34,070 bases of DNA from Lachnospiraceae bacterium (GCA_024682115.1 JAIKZO010000154.1:1-34070), one strand, 5' to 3'; shown: positions 8,362 through 17,144, counted from the first letter of the stretch. Numbers and translations are program-made. Notes: a model not told the origin generated them from the letters alone.

Positions 8362-9513
8362 ATGGCTGACAGATTCACGCTGAAAAAACTTTCAACATCA
8401 AGATTCCTGGATTCGACGCTGATCATCACGATCAGTCTGCTCATCATATTCGGGCTTGTTGTGCTGTTTTCCGTCAGTTCCTATGACGGAAGCGTCACAT
8501 ATAACGATTCAATGTATTATTTCCGCAAACAGATCACAAGTACTCTTTTCGGACTTGTGATCATGTTCCTGGTTTCTTTTGTGCCTTACCATTTCTGGGC
8601 CAGGCTTTCCGGACTTGCCTATATTTTTGCGATGGTACTCCTGTTCCTGATCATTCCGTTCGGAACCGAGGTAAACGGCGCAAAAAGATGGATAAAGTTC
8701 ATGGGAACATCGATCCAGCCCGCAGAGGTTGCAAAGCTTGCGATCATACTTTTCCTTGCCAATCTAGTTTGCAGGATGGGAAGTGCGATAACGACCTGGA
8801 AGGGTATGATCATAGCCCTCGGCACATCCATGCCGATGGTCCTTGCGATCTATATCATCACCAGAAACTTAAGTTCCGCGATAATCGTATTCGGGATAGC
8901 GTTCATCATGTGCTTTATAGTCAGCCCGGACTATAAAAAGTTCGTTCTTATGGGAGTCTTTCTGGTGGCTATGTGCGCTCTTGCCGTTTATATCGTGGTC
9001 CGGAACAAGGACGGTGCCATGGGATACAGAGGTGAGAGAATACTGGCATGGCTCGATCCCAACGCGTATGCGGCGGGAAAGGGTTTCCAGACACTGCAGG
9101 CTCTTTATGCGATAGGTTCCGGCGGCATATTTGGTAAGGGGATAGGGCAGAGCATGCAAAAACTCGGATTCCTTCCCGAAGCGCAGAACGATATGATATT
9201 TTCGATAATCTGTGAAGAACTCGGATTTTTCGGAGCTCTGTGCGTTATAATGCTTTTCCTGCTCCTTCTTTGGAGATGCATGATCCTTGCGAACAACGCG
9301 GCGGATCTTTACGGAGCGCTACTGATCGTTGGATTCATGGGACACATAGCGATACAGGTCATCCTTAATATCGCGGTTGTTACAAATACGATACCGAATA
9401 CCGGTATTTCACTGCCTTTCATAAGTTACGGAGGTTCCTCTGTCGTTTCCCTGCTGTTTGAAGTGGGACTGGTCTTCAGCGTTCAGAGGGGAATAGTTGT
9501 CAGGGATTCTTAA
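8362..9513 (+). CDS. ftsW: SEDS-family peptidoglycan glycosyltransferase FtsW
   Basis: A 383-aa multi-pass membrane protein of the SEDS family (FtsW/RodA/SpoVE), the polymerase that builds glycan strands from lipid II at the septum together with its cognate class B PBP. About ten hydrophobic helices are visible. Family marks include NGAKRWI near residue 105, QPAEVAKLA, the extracellular loop around the Asp needed for catalysis (YRGERILAWLDP), and the C-terminal GISLPFISYGGSS. An AAGGA site precedes the ATG. It follows the PBP by 27 bases and abuts ftsQ with no gap. FtsW is preferred over RodA because of the cluster; a spoVE role is possible in spore formers. Confidence 0.95.
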   Translation: MADRFTLKKLSTSRFLDSTLIITISLLIIFGLVVLFSVSSYDGSVTYNDSMYYFRKQITSTLFGLVIMFLVSFVPYHFWARLSGLAYIFAMVLLFLIIPFGTEVNGAKRWIKFMGTSIQPAEVAKLAIILFLANLVCRMGSAITTWKGMIIALGTSMPMVLAIYIITRNLSSAIIVFGIAFIMCFIVSPDYKKFVLMGVFLVAMCALAVYIVVRNKDGAMGYRGERILAWLDPNAYAAGKGFQTLQALYAIGSGGIFGKGIGQSMQKLGFLPEAQNDMIFSIICEELGFFGALCVIMLFLLLLWRCMILANNAADLYGALLIVGFMGHIAIQVILNIAVVTNTIPNTGISLPFISYGGSSVVSLLFEVGLVFSVQRGIVVRDS

Positions 9514-10254
9514 GTGAGCTATTACAGAAATCATAAAAGCATCTTCATCATCACGGGCATTTTAACGGTTCTTCTGATCGCGATCATAGTTGCGGTCGTT
9601 TACGTTCTGCAGAATTATAAGATCACCACGGTTTACGTTGAAGGTAATGTTCATTACACCAATGAAGAGGTAATGGGCATGGTGATGGAAGGCCCGCTGA
9701 GCAACAATTCCCTTGTATTATCGATAAAATACAAAAACAAAAAGATAAAGGACATCCCCTTTGTGTCCGCAATGGATATTTCCGTTCAGGACCCCCATAC
9801 CGTAAAGATCGATGTTTATGAAAAAGCTGTTGCTGGATATGTGGAATATCTCGAAAAATTCATGTATTTTGACAAGGACGGAATAATCGTCGAAGCTGCG
9901 GATGAAAAAACAAAGGGAATTCCGCTCGTTACGGGACTTTCTTTTGAGCATGTGGTGCTTTATGAACCTCTGCCGGTTGAAGACCCCAATGTGTTTGAAT
10001 CGATCCTTACCATCACTCAGCTGGTGAATAAGTATAATCTGTCGATCGATAGGATCTATTTCGGCAGGGACAAGAGCATTACGCTGTTTTTTGACGATAT
10101 CCGGGTTTCTCTGGGAGAAGCAAAGGAACTTGACGAAAAGATCATGAAGCTTCAGTATATGCTTCCGGAGATAGAAGGCAAAAGCGGTGAACTCCGCATG
10201 GAAAACTATACCGAAGAGACAAAAAGCGTATCTTTCGAACCCGATAATAATTAA
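9514..10254 (+). CDS. ftsQ: Cell division protein FtsQ/DivIB
   Basis: A 246-aa bitopic protein of the divisome that connects FtsL/FtsB to the septal synthase. It has a short basic N-terminus, a membrane helix (about 10-33, FIITGILTVLLIAIIVAVVY region) and then an extracellular POTRA domain (about 38-107, beginning ITTVYVEGN), followed by the beta domain (about 108-225). The start is GTG at 9514, directly after the ftsW stop, with CAGGG at a usable distance. The C-terminal tail is short and charged. Sequence conservation is weak but topology, domain order and position agree. Confidence 0.9.
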   Translation: MSYYRNHKSIFIITGILTVLLIAIIVAVVYVLQNYKITTVYVEGNVHYTNEEVMGMVMEGPLSNNSLVLSIKYKNKKIKDIPFVSAMDISVQDPHTVKIDVYEKAVAGYVEYLEKFMYFDKDGIIVEAADEKTKGIPLVTGLSFEHVVLYEPLPVEDPNVFESILTITQLVNKYNLSIDRIYFGRDKSITLFFDDIRVSLGEAKELDEKIMKLQYMLPEIEGKSGELRMENYTEETKSVSFEPDNN

Positions 10255-10281
10255 AAACCATACGTTATCACAACTTTCTTA

Positions 10282-10310
10282 TTGAATTATCCCTCGAAAA
10301 AAAGTAATAT
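10282..10310 (+). promoter_or_regulatory. Promoter of ftsZ
   Basis: TTGAAT (10282-10287) and TAATAT (10305-10310) are separated by 17 bp; a TATAAT also occurs at 10310-10315 but with a 22-bp spacer. This gives ftsZ transcription independent of the mraZ operon. Confidence 0.65.
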
Positions 10311-10354
10311 ATAATATGCGATTATTCTAGGAGAATGACAGGGGAGGACTAACC

Positions 10355-11572
10355 GTGTTAGAGATCAAGACAGACGAAAACGTTGCAGGAGCGCGAATCA
10401 TAGTAGCCGGAGTCGGCGGCGCAGGTGGCAACGCTATAGATAGAATGGTTGAGGAAAATGTTAAGCATGTCGAGTTTATCGGTATCAATGCCGACAAGCA
10501 GGCACTTAGCAGATGTAAAGCACCCAAGGTTATCCAGATAGGTGAGAAACTCACCAAGGGACTCGGTGCCGGAGCTCAGCCCGAGGTTGGTGAAAAGGCC
10601 GCCGAAGAAAACGTTGACGAGATCCAGGCAGCTTTAAAAGGTGCCGACATGGTATTCGTTACATGCGGTATGGGAGGCGGTACAGGTACCGGAGCAGCTC
10701 CCGTTGTTGCCAAGATCGCAAAAGACATGGGTATCCTTACCATCGCTGTTGTTACCAAGCCTTTCCCTTTCGAGGGTAATATCAGGATGAAGAACGCAAA
10801 TGCCGGAATCGCCAAGATCAAGGATTGCGTTGATACCATGATCGTCATCCCCAATGAAAAGATATATGAGATAATCGACAGAAAGACCACGTTCCCAGAT
10901 GCTCTTAAGAAGGCTGATGAAGTGCTTCAGCAGTCGGTTCAGGGTATCACGGATCTTATCAACGAAAACGCAATGATCAACCTTGACTTTGCCGATGTTC
11001 GTACCATCATGAGAGATAAGGGTGTCGCTTATGTAGGTATCGGTAAGGGTAAGGGTGAAGATAAAGCTTCCGATGCAGCCAAGATGGCTATCGAATCTCC
11101 GTTGCTCGATACATCCGTTAACGGAGCTACGGATCTTATCATCAATGTTACAGGTGATATTTCCGGTTGGGATGTACAGATAGCAGCCGATTCAGTTAAG
11201 GAGGTTGCAGGTGATGATGTAAATATCATCTTCGGTGCGAACTTCGATGTTACCGAGCCTGACACATGTACTGTCACCGTTATCGCTACCGGCGTACATG
11301 ATGCTTCGATCCCCGTAACACCCAGCAATTTCAGTCAGAGAGGACTGGTAATGCCCAAGGGAATACCCGGACTTAACACCAGACCCGGTACGGCTACGGA
11401 AGGAAGGGCTCCCGAGATCAACGTTCTTTCACAAAGATCGACCGGTTCCATTCCCAGGCTGAATCCCGGACAGGGTGTATCAGCACCCATAGGTATCACT
11501 TCTCCTTCGGATATCAGGAGCAGCGTGAAGGAAACAAAACTTAACATTCCTGATTTCCTTCAGAAGAAATAA
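10355..11572 (+). CDS. ftsZ: Cell division GTPase FtsZ
   Basis: A 405-aa tubulin-like GTPase that polymerises into the cytokinetic ring. The glycine-rich region GVGGAGGNA (19-27) and the tubulin signature GGGTGTG (107-113) bind GTP. The catalytic T7 loop region NLDFADVRTIM is present. After the globular domain (about 1-318) there is a variable linker (about 320-393) and the conserved C-terminal peptide LNIPDFLQKK, the docking site for membrane tethers such as FtsA or SepF. The start is GTG at 10355, preceded by GGGGAGG at seven bases. The gene has its own promoter and ends in a strong terminator. No ftsA is present upstream, as in many Clostridia. Confidence 0.98.
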   Translation: MLEIKTDENVAGARIIVAGVGGAGGNAIDRMVEENVKHVEFIGINADKQALSRCKAPKVIQIGEKLTKGLGAGAQPEVGEKAAEENVDEIQAALKGADMVFVTCGMGGGTGTGAAPVVAKIAKDMGILTIAVVTKPFPFEGNIRMKNANAGIAKIKDCVDTMIVIPNEKIYEIIDRKTTFPDALKKADEVLQQSVQGITDLINENAMINLDFADVRTIMRDKGVAYVGIGKGKGEDKASDAAKMAIESPLLDTSVNGATDLIINVTGDISGWDVQIAADSVKEVAGDDVNIIFGANFDVTEPDTCTVTVIATGVHDASIPVTPSNFSQRGLVMPKGIPGLNTRPGTATEGRAPEINVLSQRSTGSIPRLNPGQGVSAPIGITSPSDIRSSVKETKLNIPDFLQKK

Positions 11573-11592
11573 GATCTTAATATGAGAGTTAT

Positions 11593-11620
11593 AAGGACTG
11601 CCGCAGGGCAGTCCTTTTTT
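11593..11620 (+). terminator. ftsZ terminator
   Basis: A perfect 10-bp stem AAGGACTGCC (11593-11602) / GGCAGTCCTT (11607-11616) with a GCAG loop runs into six T. Confidence 0.93.
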
Positions 11621-11667
11621 GCCGTTGCGTGAAAATTCTCGGATATGATACAGTTTACAGAAAGTAG

Positions 11668-11697
11668 TTGACATAATTTACATTTTTAGTATATACT
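11668..11697 (+). promoter_or_regulatory. Promoter of nrdR
   Basis: A consensus TTGACA (11668-11673) is followed by TATACT (11692-11697, 18-bp spacer) or TATATA (11690-11695, 16-bp spacer). The -10 is overlapped by a candidate NrdR box. Confidence 0.7.
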
Positions 11698-11732
11698 GTA
11701 CCTAGTTGCTTACAAATACCAATATATAGGGG
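11686..11732 (+). promoter_or_regulatory. Candidate tandem NrdR boxes
   Basis: The site at 11717-11732 contains CAATATATAG, an exact match to the CwATATATwG core of the known NrdR box. A weaker site at 11686-11701 (TATATACTG core, two mismatches) lies one 15-bp linker upstream, the known spacing of paired NrdR boxes. It overlaps the -10, so bound NrdR would block its own promoter. Confidence 0.5.
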
Positions 11733-11743
11733 GAAAGTGATAT

Positions 11744-12193
11744 ATGAAATGTCCGTTTTGTGGTCATGAAAATACAAGAGTCATAGACTCAAGACCTGCA
11801 GAGGAAAACAATTCCATCAGGAGAAGAAGAGTCTGTGATGAATGCGATAAAAGATTTACCACTTACGAAAAGGTTGAGACCATCCCGCTGATCATCGTTA
11901 AAAAGGATGATAACCGAGAGGCATTTGACAGATCAAAGATCGAGTCGGGTGTACTTAGAGCCTGTCATAAGAGACCGGTATCTGCCAAGCAGATCCAGGA
12001 GATCGTGGATTCCGTCGAGACAGAGATCTATTCAAAGGAAGAAAGAGAGATCCCCAGCTCTGTAATAGGTGAACTTGTAATGGAAAAACTCAAGGATGTG
12101 GATTCCGTAGCATATGTAAGATTCGCTTCGGTATACAGAGAGTTTAAGGATATCAACACATTTATGGACGAACTTAAAAAGGTACTTAACTGA
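11744..12193 (+). CDS. nrdR: Transcriptional repressor NrdR
   Basis: A 149-aa repressor of ribonucleotide reductase genes that senses ATP/dATP levels. The N-terminal zinc ribbon has its four cysteines at C3, C6, C31 and C34 with the conserved DSR and RRRRVC segments. An ATP-cone domain follows (about 46-136), starting at the PLIIVKKD strand. Length is typical. GGGGG lies before the ATG. Ribonucleotide reductase genes are not in this window, so it acts in trans. It is monocistronic, with its own promoter and terminator. Confidence 0.97.
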   Translation: MKCPFCGHENTRVIDSRPAEENNSIRRRRVCDECDKRFTTYEKVETIPLIIVKKDDNREAFDRSKIESGVLRACHKRPVSAKQIQEIVDSVETEIYSKEEREIPSSVIGELVMEKLKDVDSVAYVRFASVYREFKDINTFMDELKKVLN

Positions 12194-12212
12194 TCATTTG
12201 GTCAGGTTAAAT

Positions 12213-12242
12213 AATCCGGTGCTTGCGCATCGGATTTTTTTT
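12213..12242 (+). terminator. nrdR terminator
   Basis: AATCCGGTGC (12213-12222) pairs with GCATCGGATT (12227-12236) with one G-U pair and a TTGC loop, followed by a run of T. Confidence 0.88.
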
Positions 12243-12309
12243 ATATATACTGTAATTGTCTGATCACGTGACAGAAAAACTTAATACTAATCGAAAGAAG
12301 GAAGAAAAC

Positions 12310-13827
12310 ATGAAAAAAACGACTCTAAGAGTGCTGCTTTTTATGCTCATGATTCCGGTACTTGCTGTTGCACTGTGCGGATGCTCAGGTGATAAGAAAG
12401 GAAAAGGTTCTTCCATCGTCGTAGGAATCCCTCAGGACCTCGAAGACAGTCTTGACCCTCATAAAGTTGAGGCGGCAGGAACTAAAGAGGTTTTGTTCAA
12501 TATCTTTGAGGGTTTGATCAAACCGGATTCAAACGGCGATTTTATCCCTGCTGTTGCACAGAGCTACGAAGTTTCGGATGATGCTCTGACCTACACCTTT
12601 ACCTTAAGGGATGGTGTAAAATTCCATGACGGAAGTACGGTAACTGCTGAGGATGTTAAGTATTCGATAGACAGATGCGCCGATGCTTCCGGTGGTTCAC
12701 CGTTGGTAGCGGCGTATTCAAATATTAAGGATACACAGATAGACGGAAATAATTTCATTGTTCATCTGAACGATCCCGATACGGAATTCCTGGCTTATAT
12801 GACTACAGCCATAATCCCGCAGAATAATAAGAATCCCGATACCAATCCGATAGGAACGGGACCTTATATGTTTGTTTCCCGCTCTCCACAGGAAAACTTC
12901 ATAGTAAAGAAGTTTGATGACTATTATGATAAGGAACGTGCAGCTCATATCGAGAATGTTACGTTCAAGGTCATCGGCAATATGGATACCGTAGCCATGG
13001 AGCTTCAGTCCGGTGCGATAGATCTTCTTCCGAGGATACCGATCGCTCAGGCAGATCTTCTCGATACCAAGGATTTTACCATCCTTGAAGAGACGATGAA
13101 CCTCGTTCAGGCACTGTATCTTAACAACGCCGAAGCCCCGTTTGACAATGTCAAGGTAAGACAGGCACTTTGTTATGCGATAGATCCTCAGGAGATCATG
13201 CTCTTCGTTTCGGACGGAAAAGGAACGGAGATAGGCTCTTCCATGTTCCCTGCTTTCAGCAAATACTTCATGGAAGAACTCAATCATACGTATGATCAGG
13301 ATATAGAAAAAGCCAAGCAGCTTCTTTCCGAAGCGGGTTATCCCGACGGATTCAGCTTTGATATCACTGTCGCATCCAACTATACGCAGCATGTTGATAC
13401 GGCCCAGGTGCTTGCAGATGAGTTTGACAAGATCGGTGTGACTGCCAATATCAAGCTTGTTGAATGGGACAGCTGGCTTTCGGATGTATATAACAACAGA
13501 CAGTTCCAGTCGACCGTAGTCGGAGTGGATGCCTCAAGCCTTACGGCATCGGCGCTCCTACAGCGTTTCACATCCGACAGTTCGAAGAATTTCATCAATT
13601 ATTCAAATGCCGCTTATGATGAAGCGTTTAAAAAGGCCCTTGCGGCTACGGATGATGGTGAAAAGACAAAATACTATAAAGAATGCGAGAGGATCCTTTC
13701 CGAGGATGCCGCTAACGTATATATTCAGGACCTTCCCGAATTTGTTGCCATAAGCAACAAGTTTACGGGATACGAATTCTATCCGCTTTATGTACAGGAT
13801 ATGGCTAAGGTAAGGCTTGCCGAATAG
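12310..13827 (+). CDS. ABC transporter solute-binding lipoprotein, family 5 (peptide/nickel type)
   Basis: The extracellular substrate-binding subunit of the importer encoded by the next four genes. The ATG at 12310 starts a basic lipoprotein signal peptide, with lipobox LCGC placing the lipidated cysteine at residue 25; GGAAG lies just upstream. An earlier in-frame TTG (12256) would spoil the signal. The mature part (about 480 residues) has the SBP_bac_5 fold: an LDPH segment near the N-terminus, FEGLIKPDSNGDFIPAVAQS, LRDGVKFHDG and the VRQALCYAIDP stretch. Family 5 proteins bind oligopeptides, dipeptides, nickel-chelates or sugars. The substrate cannot be read from the sequence. The gene opens an operon with 11 bp to the first permease. 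Confidence 0.93.
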   Translation: MKKTTLRVLLFMLMIPVLAVALCGCSGDKKGKGSSIVVGIPQDLEDSLDPHKVEAAGTKEVLFNIFEGLIKPDSNGDFIPAVAQSYEVSDDALTYTFTLRDGVKFHDGSTVTAEDVKYSIDRCADASGGSPLVAAYSNIKDTQIDGNNFIVHLNDPDTEFLAYMTTAIIPQNNKNPDTNPIGTGPYMFVSRSPQENFIVKKFDDYYDKERAAHIENVTFKVIGNMDTVAMELQSGAIDLLPRIPIAQADLLDTKDFTILEETMNLVQALYLNNAEAPFDNVKVRQALCYAIDPQEIMLFVSDGKGTEIGSSMFPAFSKYFMEELNHTYDQDIEKAKQLLSEAGYPDGFSFDITVASNYTQHVDTAQVLADEFDKIGVTANIKLVEWDSWLSDVYNNRQFQSTVVGVDASSLTASALLQRFTSDSSKNFINYSNAAYDEAFKKALAATDDGEKTKYYKECERILSEDAANVYIQDLPEFVAISNKFTGYEFYPLYVQDMAKVRLAE

Positions 13828-13838
13828 GAGAACGCAAA

Positions 13839-14786
13839 TTGCGTTATGCTCTGAAGAAGATCGTTACCATGATGATTACGGTCATCGTGGTAACGTTATT
13901 CGTTTATATAGCATTCAATTTAATATCAGGAGATCCGGCGATATCAATGCTCGGAACCAATGCGACACCGGAGAGACTGAATGCATTGAGAGAAGAGATG
14001 CATCTCAACGATCCGGTGCTGATAAGGTATTTCAGGTGGCTCTTTGCGCTGATAAGGGGCGATCTCGGTGTATCTTACAGCTATAAGATCGGTGTTTCGG
14101 ACATGATCATGGACAAGATTCCCGTCACGGCTACGATGGCTGTCATGGCGTTTGTTCTCATGGTCGTTATTTCCATACCGCTGGGGATCCATACATCCAA
14201 GTATCAGGGCGGTGTGATCGACAGAGTGATAATAATACTTAATCAGATAATAATGTCGATACCGCCGTTTTTTTCGGGAATCCTGATCACGTTCATATTC
14301 GGACGTGTTCTAAAGCTGTTTACCCCGGGCGGATATGTATCGTACAGCACGGATCCCGCGGGATTTTTGTGGTACATGTTCTTTCCGTCTCTTGCAATAG
14401 CCCTTCCCAAAGCTACCATGGCGGTCAAGCTTCTAAGAGGCTCTCTTGTTTCTGAATACAATATGGATTACGTGAGGACCGCTTATTCCAAGGGTAATAC
14501 GACGAACGGGGTCATCTATAAGCATATGCTCAAAAACGCCATTCTGCCCGTGATAACATTCCTTGGGATGGCACTTACCGATATTATCGCGGGAAGCATA
14601 ATCGTCGAGCAGGTATTCGGCATACCCGGACTCGGGCGTATTCTCCTGTCATCCATTTCCAACAGGGATTACCCCGTCGTAATGGCCATCATAGTCATAA
14701 TATGCTGTATGGTCCTTGTGGTTAATATGCTGGTAGATATCATATACAGCCTTGTGGATCCGAGGATAAGTTTTGAAGACAAGTAA
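13839..14786 (+). CDS. ABC transporter permease, DppB/OppB/NikB family
   Basis: A 315-aa inner-membrane permease subunit. It has the family N-terminus (RYALKKIVTMMITVIVVTLFVY), a large loop with DPxxxMLG and the LxxxxxxLHLNDP-like segment, and about six membrane helices. The EAA-type coupling motif region is near residues 240-280, with GSIIVEQVFGIPGLG. The start is TTG at 13839, chosen because ATAGGAG lies eight bases upstream and the only nearby ATG is out of frame. It overlaps the next permease gene by 14 bp, indicating translational coupling. Confidence 0.93.
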   Translation: MRYALKKIVTMMITVIVVTLFVYIAFNLISGDPAISMLGTNATPERLNALREEMHLNDPVLIRYFRWLFALIRGDLGVSYSYKIGVSDMIMDKIPVTATMAVMAFVLMVVISIPLGIHTSKYQGGVIDRVIIILNQIIMSIPPFFSGILITFIFGRVLKLFTPGGYVSYSTDPAGFLWYMFFPSLAIALPKATMAVKLLRGSLVSEYNMDYVRTAYSKGNTTNGVIYKHMLKNAILPVITFLGMALTDIIAGSIIVEQVFGIPGLGRILLSSISNRDYPVVMAIIVIICCMVLVVNMLVDIIYSLVDPRISFEDK

Positions 14787-15570
14787 GAAAAAGAACATCA
14801 ACTTTATACTCGGCATTTCGGTCATTTCCGTAATGGCTCTGTTCATACTGTGCGGAAAGATCCTGCCGTTAAGGGATCCGAATGCGATCGATGCATCGCT
14901 CAAGTTTGCTTCGCCCTCTTTAAAACATCCTTTCGGCTGCGATAACTTCGGACGGGAGATACTTAGCAGGGTCATGGAAGGAAGCTTTTCGACCTTCCTT
15001 ATAGCTCTCGGAACGGTTTTCATCGGAACGTTTTTCGGTATCATCATCGGTGCGCTGACCGGATATTTCGGCGGTGTGGTCGATGAGGTACTGATGAGGA
15101 TAAATGATGCGATATTTGCTTTTCCGAGTATCCTCCTTGCACTTTTGTTCATAAGCCTTCTGGGGCCCGGAACCTATCAGGTCGTTATCGCCCTCGGTAT
15201 AGCATTCATCCCGAGTTTTGCAAGGATAGTAAGGGGAGAGTTCCTTAAGAACAGGAACATGGATTACGTGAAGTGTGCAAAGCTTCTCGGAGCGTCGGAC
15301 TTAAGGATCATGGTCATACATATCCTTCCGAACACCCTGAAGGTGCTGCTCAATTCGGTCCTTATCGGATTTAACAATGCGGTCCTTGCGGAAGCATCCA
15401 TGAGCTTTCTGGGTATCGGCGTTCAACCGCCCGATCCGAGCCTTGGACGTATGCTTTCGGAAGCACAGGCTTACCTTTTTAAGGCGCCCAATTACGCGCT
15501 GTTCCCGGGCCTTGCCATAATACTTATGGTCCTCGGCTTCGGACTTTTGTCGGATTCGTTTGAAAAATGA
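14773..15570 (+). CDS. ABC transporter permease, DppC/OppC/NikC family
   Basis: A 265-aa second permease of the importer. After one N-terminal membrane helix comes the conserved HPFGCDNFGRE segment and then the five-helix core with the EAA region (EFLKNRNMDYVKCAKLLGAS) and AEASMSFLGIGVQPP. The start is TTG at 14773, inside the end of the previous gene, with GAGGATAAG upstream. The protein is at the short end of the family (NikC about 277, DppC about 300). The C-terminus is close to complete, ending after the GFGLLSDSFEK segment with no ragged extension. Confidence 0.92.
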   Translation: MKTSKKKNINFILGISVISVMALFILCGKILPLRDPNAIDASLKFASPSLKHPFGCDNFGREILSRVMEGSFSTFLIALGTVFIGTFFGIIIGALTGYFGGVVDEVLMRINDAIFAFPSILLALLFISLLGPGTYQVVIALGIAFIPSFARIVRGEFLKNRNMDYVKCAKLLGASDLRIMVIHILPNTLKVLLNSVLIGFNNAVLAEASMSFLGIGVQPPDPSLGRMLSEAQAYLFKAPNYALFPGLAIILMVLGFGLLSDSFEK

Positions 15571-15580
15571 GAATTATTGT

Positions 15581-16399
15581 ATGGAAAACGGTGTATTACT
15601 TGAAGTAACCGATCTTAATATAGAGTTTCACGATCATATCATCCCCGAAACGGTGGTCTATGATTTTGACCTTACGCTCAGAGAAGGGGAGATAGTCGGT
15701 CTGGTCGGGGAATCCGGTTCTGGAAAGTCCATGTCGGCGCTGGCCATAGCCGGGCTTCTTTCGCGTAAGGATATGAAAAAGAGGGGACAAATCTATTATG
15801 ACGGAAAAGACCTCCTGTCCATCTCGAGAAACGAATTAAGGAGCATACAGGGCAATGATATCAGTATGATCTTTCAGGAGCCGTTAACGAGCCTTAATCC
15901 CGTTAAAAAGATATACGATCAGGTTGAAGAGCCGCTAAGGATACATACCGAACTTGATAAAGAGCAAAGATACGAAAAAGTTCTTAAGATACTGAAAGAA
16001 GTTGAACTTGATGATCCTGAACACGTTATGAAGCAGTATCCTCATGAGCTTTCGGGCGGTATGCGTCAGCGTGTGATGATCGCCACGGCGATGATAATGG
16101 AACCGAAGATCCTTATAGCCGATGAGCCGACAACTGCCCTGGATGTGACGATCCAGTCGCAGATAGTCAAACTTCTGAAGAAACTAAATGCGCAAAGAAA
16201 GACTGCGATATTGTTCATTTCCCATGATCTCAGTCTTGTAAACTCGCTCTGTGAAAGGGTCCTTGTTATGAAGGACGGCTATATAGTTGAAAGCGGGCCT
16301 ACGAAACAGGTGTTTAACGATCCTAAGGAAGAATATACGAAAAAGCTTATCGCAGCCATACCTAAGATCGATATGACAAAGGTGTACAGAAATGAGTGA
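15581..16399 (+). CDS. ABC transporter ATPase, DppD/NikD type
   Basis: A 272-aa nucleotide-binding subunit. Walker A GESGSGKS is at residues 43-50, the Q-loop at FQEPLTSLNP, the ABC signature LSGGMRQRV, Walker B ILIADEPTTALD, and the switch His at ISHD. I use ATG 15581, which gives the usual short N-terminus. An in-frame TTG at 15560 would overlap the permease gene but has no ribosome binding site. Typical DppD/OppD proteins are about 330 aa with a C-terminal oligopeptide domain. This one ends shortly after the core, like NikD or CntD. It overlaps the next ATPase gene by eight bases. Confidence 0.92.
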   Translation: MENGVLLEVTDLNIEFHDHIIPETVVYDFDLTLREGEIVGLVGESGSGKSMSALAIAGLLSRKDMKKRGQIYYDGKDLLSISRNELRSIQGNDISMIFQEPLTSLNPVKKIYDQVEEPLRIHTELDKEQRYEKVLKILKEVELDDPEHVMKQYPHELSGGMRQRVMIATAMIMEPKILIADEPTTALDVTIQSQIVKLLKKLNAQRKTAILFISHDLSLVNSLCERVLVMKDGYIVESGPTKQVFNDPKEEYTKKLIAAIPKIDMTKVYRNE

Positions 16400-17120
16400 G
16401 ATCCTTAAGGTCAGGGACCTTAACGTAAAATTCAACAGCAGAGTCGGAGGCGTTTTTGGAAATACCGTGACCAAGGAGGTCTTAAAAGGAGTCTCTTTTG
16501 ATATCAAAGAAGGAGAGATACTGGGTCTTGTCGGTGAATCCGGATCCGGTAAATCTACTATCGCCAAGGCAGTCCTTTCCCTGGTTCCTTATGAAGGAGA
16601 GGTCGTGATGAACAATGCCAGGGCATCAATGGTCTTCCAGGACCCGAAGGGCAGCCTCAATCCCTCAAAACGTGTAGGATGGCTCCTTGAGGAGGCATTG
16701 TATCTTTCCGGAGAAAAAGATAAAGAGCAAAGAAGCAAAAAAGCCCGGGAGATGATCCTGACGGTAGGCCTTAAAGAAGAGCATCTTATGAGATATCCTT
16801 CGGAACTCTCCGGCGGACAGAGACAGAGAGTCTGCATCGGACTAGCGCTGATCCCGGGACCTCGCCTTTTGATAGCGGATGAGCCTGTTTCGGCGCTTGA
16901 TGTTACGATCCAGGCACAGATACTTGAACTTTTAAAGGATCTTCAGCAAAAACTCGGATTATCAATATTGTTCATATCTCATGACCTCAGGGTAGTGTAC
17001 AATTTCTGTGACCGTCTGATCATATTAAAGAGCGGAAATATCGTGGAAGAGGGCATACCGGAGCAGGTATATGCACACCCTGTCGCGGATTATACCAAAG
17101 AACTCCTTTCATCAATATAA
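16392..17120 (+). CDS. ABC transporter ATPase, DppF/NikE type
   Basis: A 242-aa second nucleotide-binding subunit, pairing with the upstream ATPase. Walker A GESGSGKS is at residues 48-55, the Q-loop at FQDPKGSLNPS, the signature LSGGQRQRV, Walker B LLIADEPVSALD, and the switch at ISHD. The protein stops soon after HPVADYTKELL, so it lacks the about 70-residue C-terminal domain of DppF/OppF and resembles NikE or CntF in size. The start ATG overlaps the upstream stop. No convincing terminator follows; the A+T-rich stretch to 17144 only forms a weak TTTTAA/TTAAAA hairpin. Confidence 0.92.
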   Translation: MSEILKVRDLNVKFNSRVGGVFGNTVTKEVLKGVSFDIKEGEILGLVGESGSGKSTIAKAVLSLVPYEGEVVMNNARASMVFQDPKGSLNPSKRVGWLLEEALYLSGEKDKEQRSKKAREMILTVGLKEEHLMRYPSELSGGQRQRVCIGLALIPGPRLLIADEPVSALDVTIQAQILELLKDLQQKLGLSILFISHDLRVVYNFCDRLIILKSGNIVEEGIPEQVYAHPVADYTKELLSSI

Positions 17121-17144
17121 TTTTAATTTTTGTTAAAATTCTGC

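Noticed and set aside
12256-12309. TTG start for the solute-binding lipoprotein
   Set aside because: It would put 18 charged residues before the signal peptide; ATG 12310 has GGAAG upstream and gives a normal lipoprotein signal.
12718-13392. Minus-strand open frame of 224 codons inside the solute-binding protein gene
   Set aside because: The plus-strand gene is certain; the antisense frame shows no family and no start signal.
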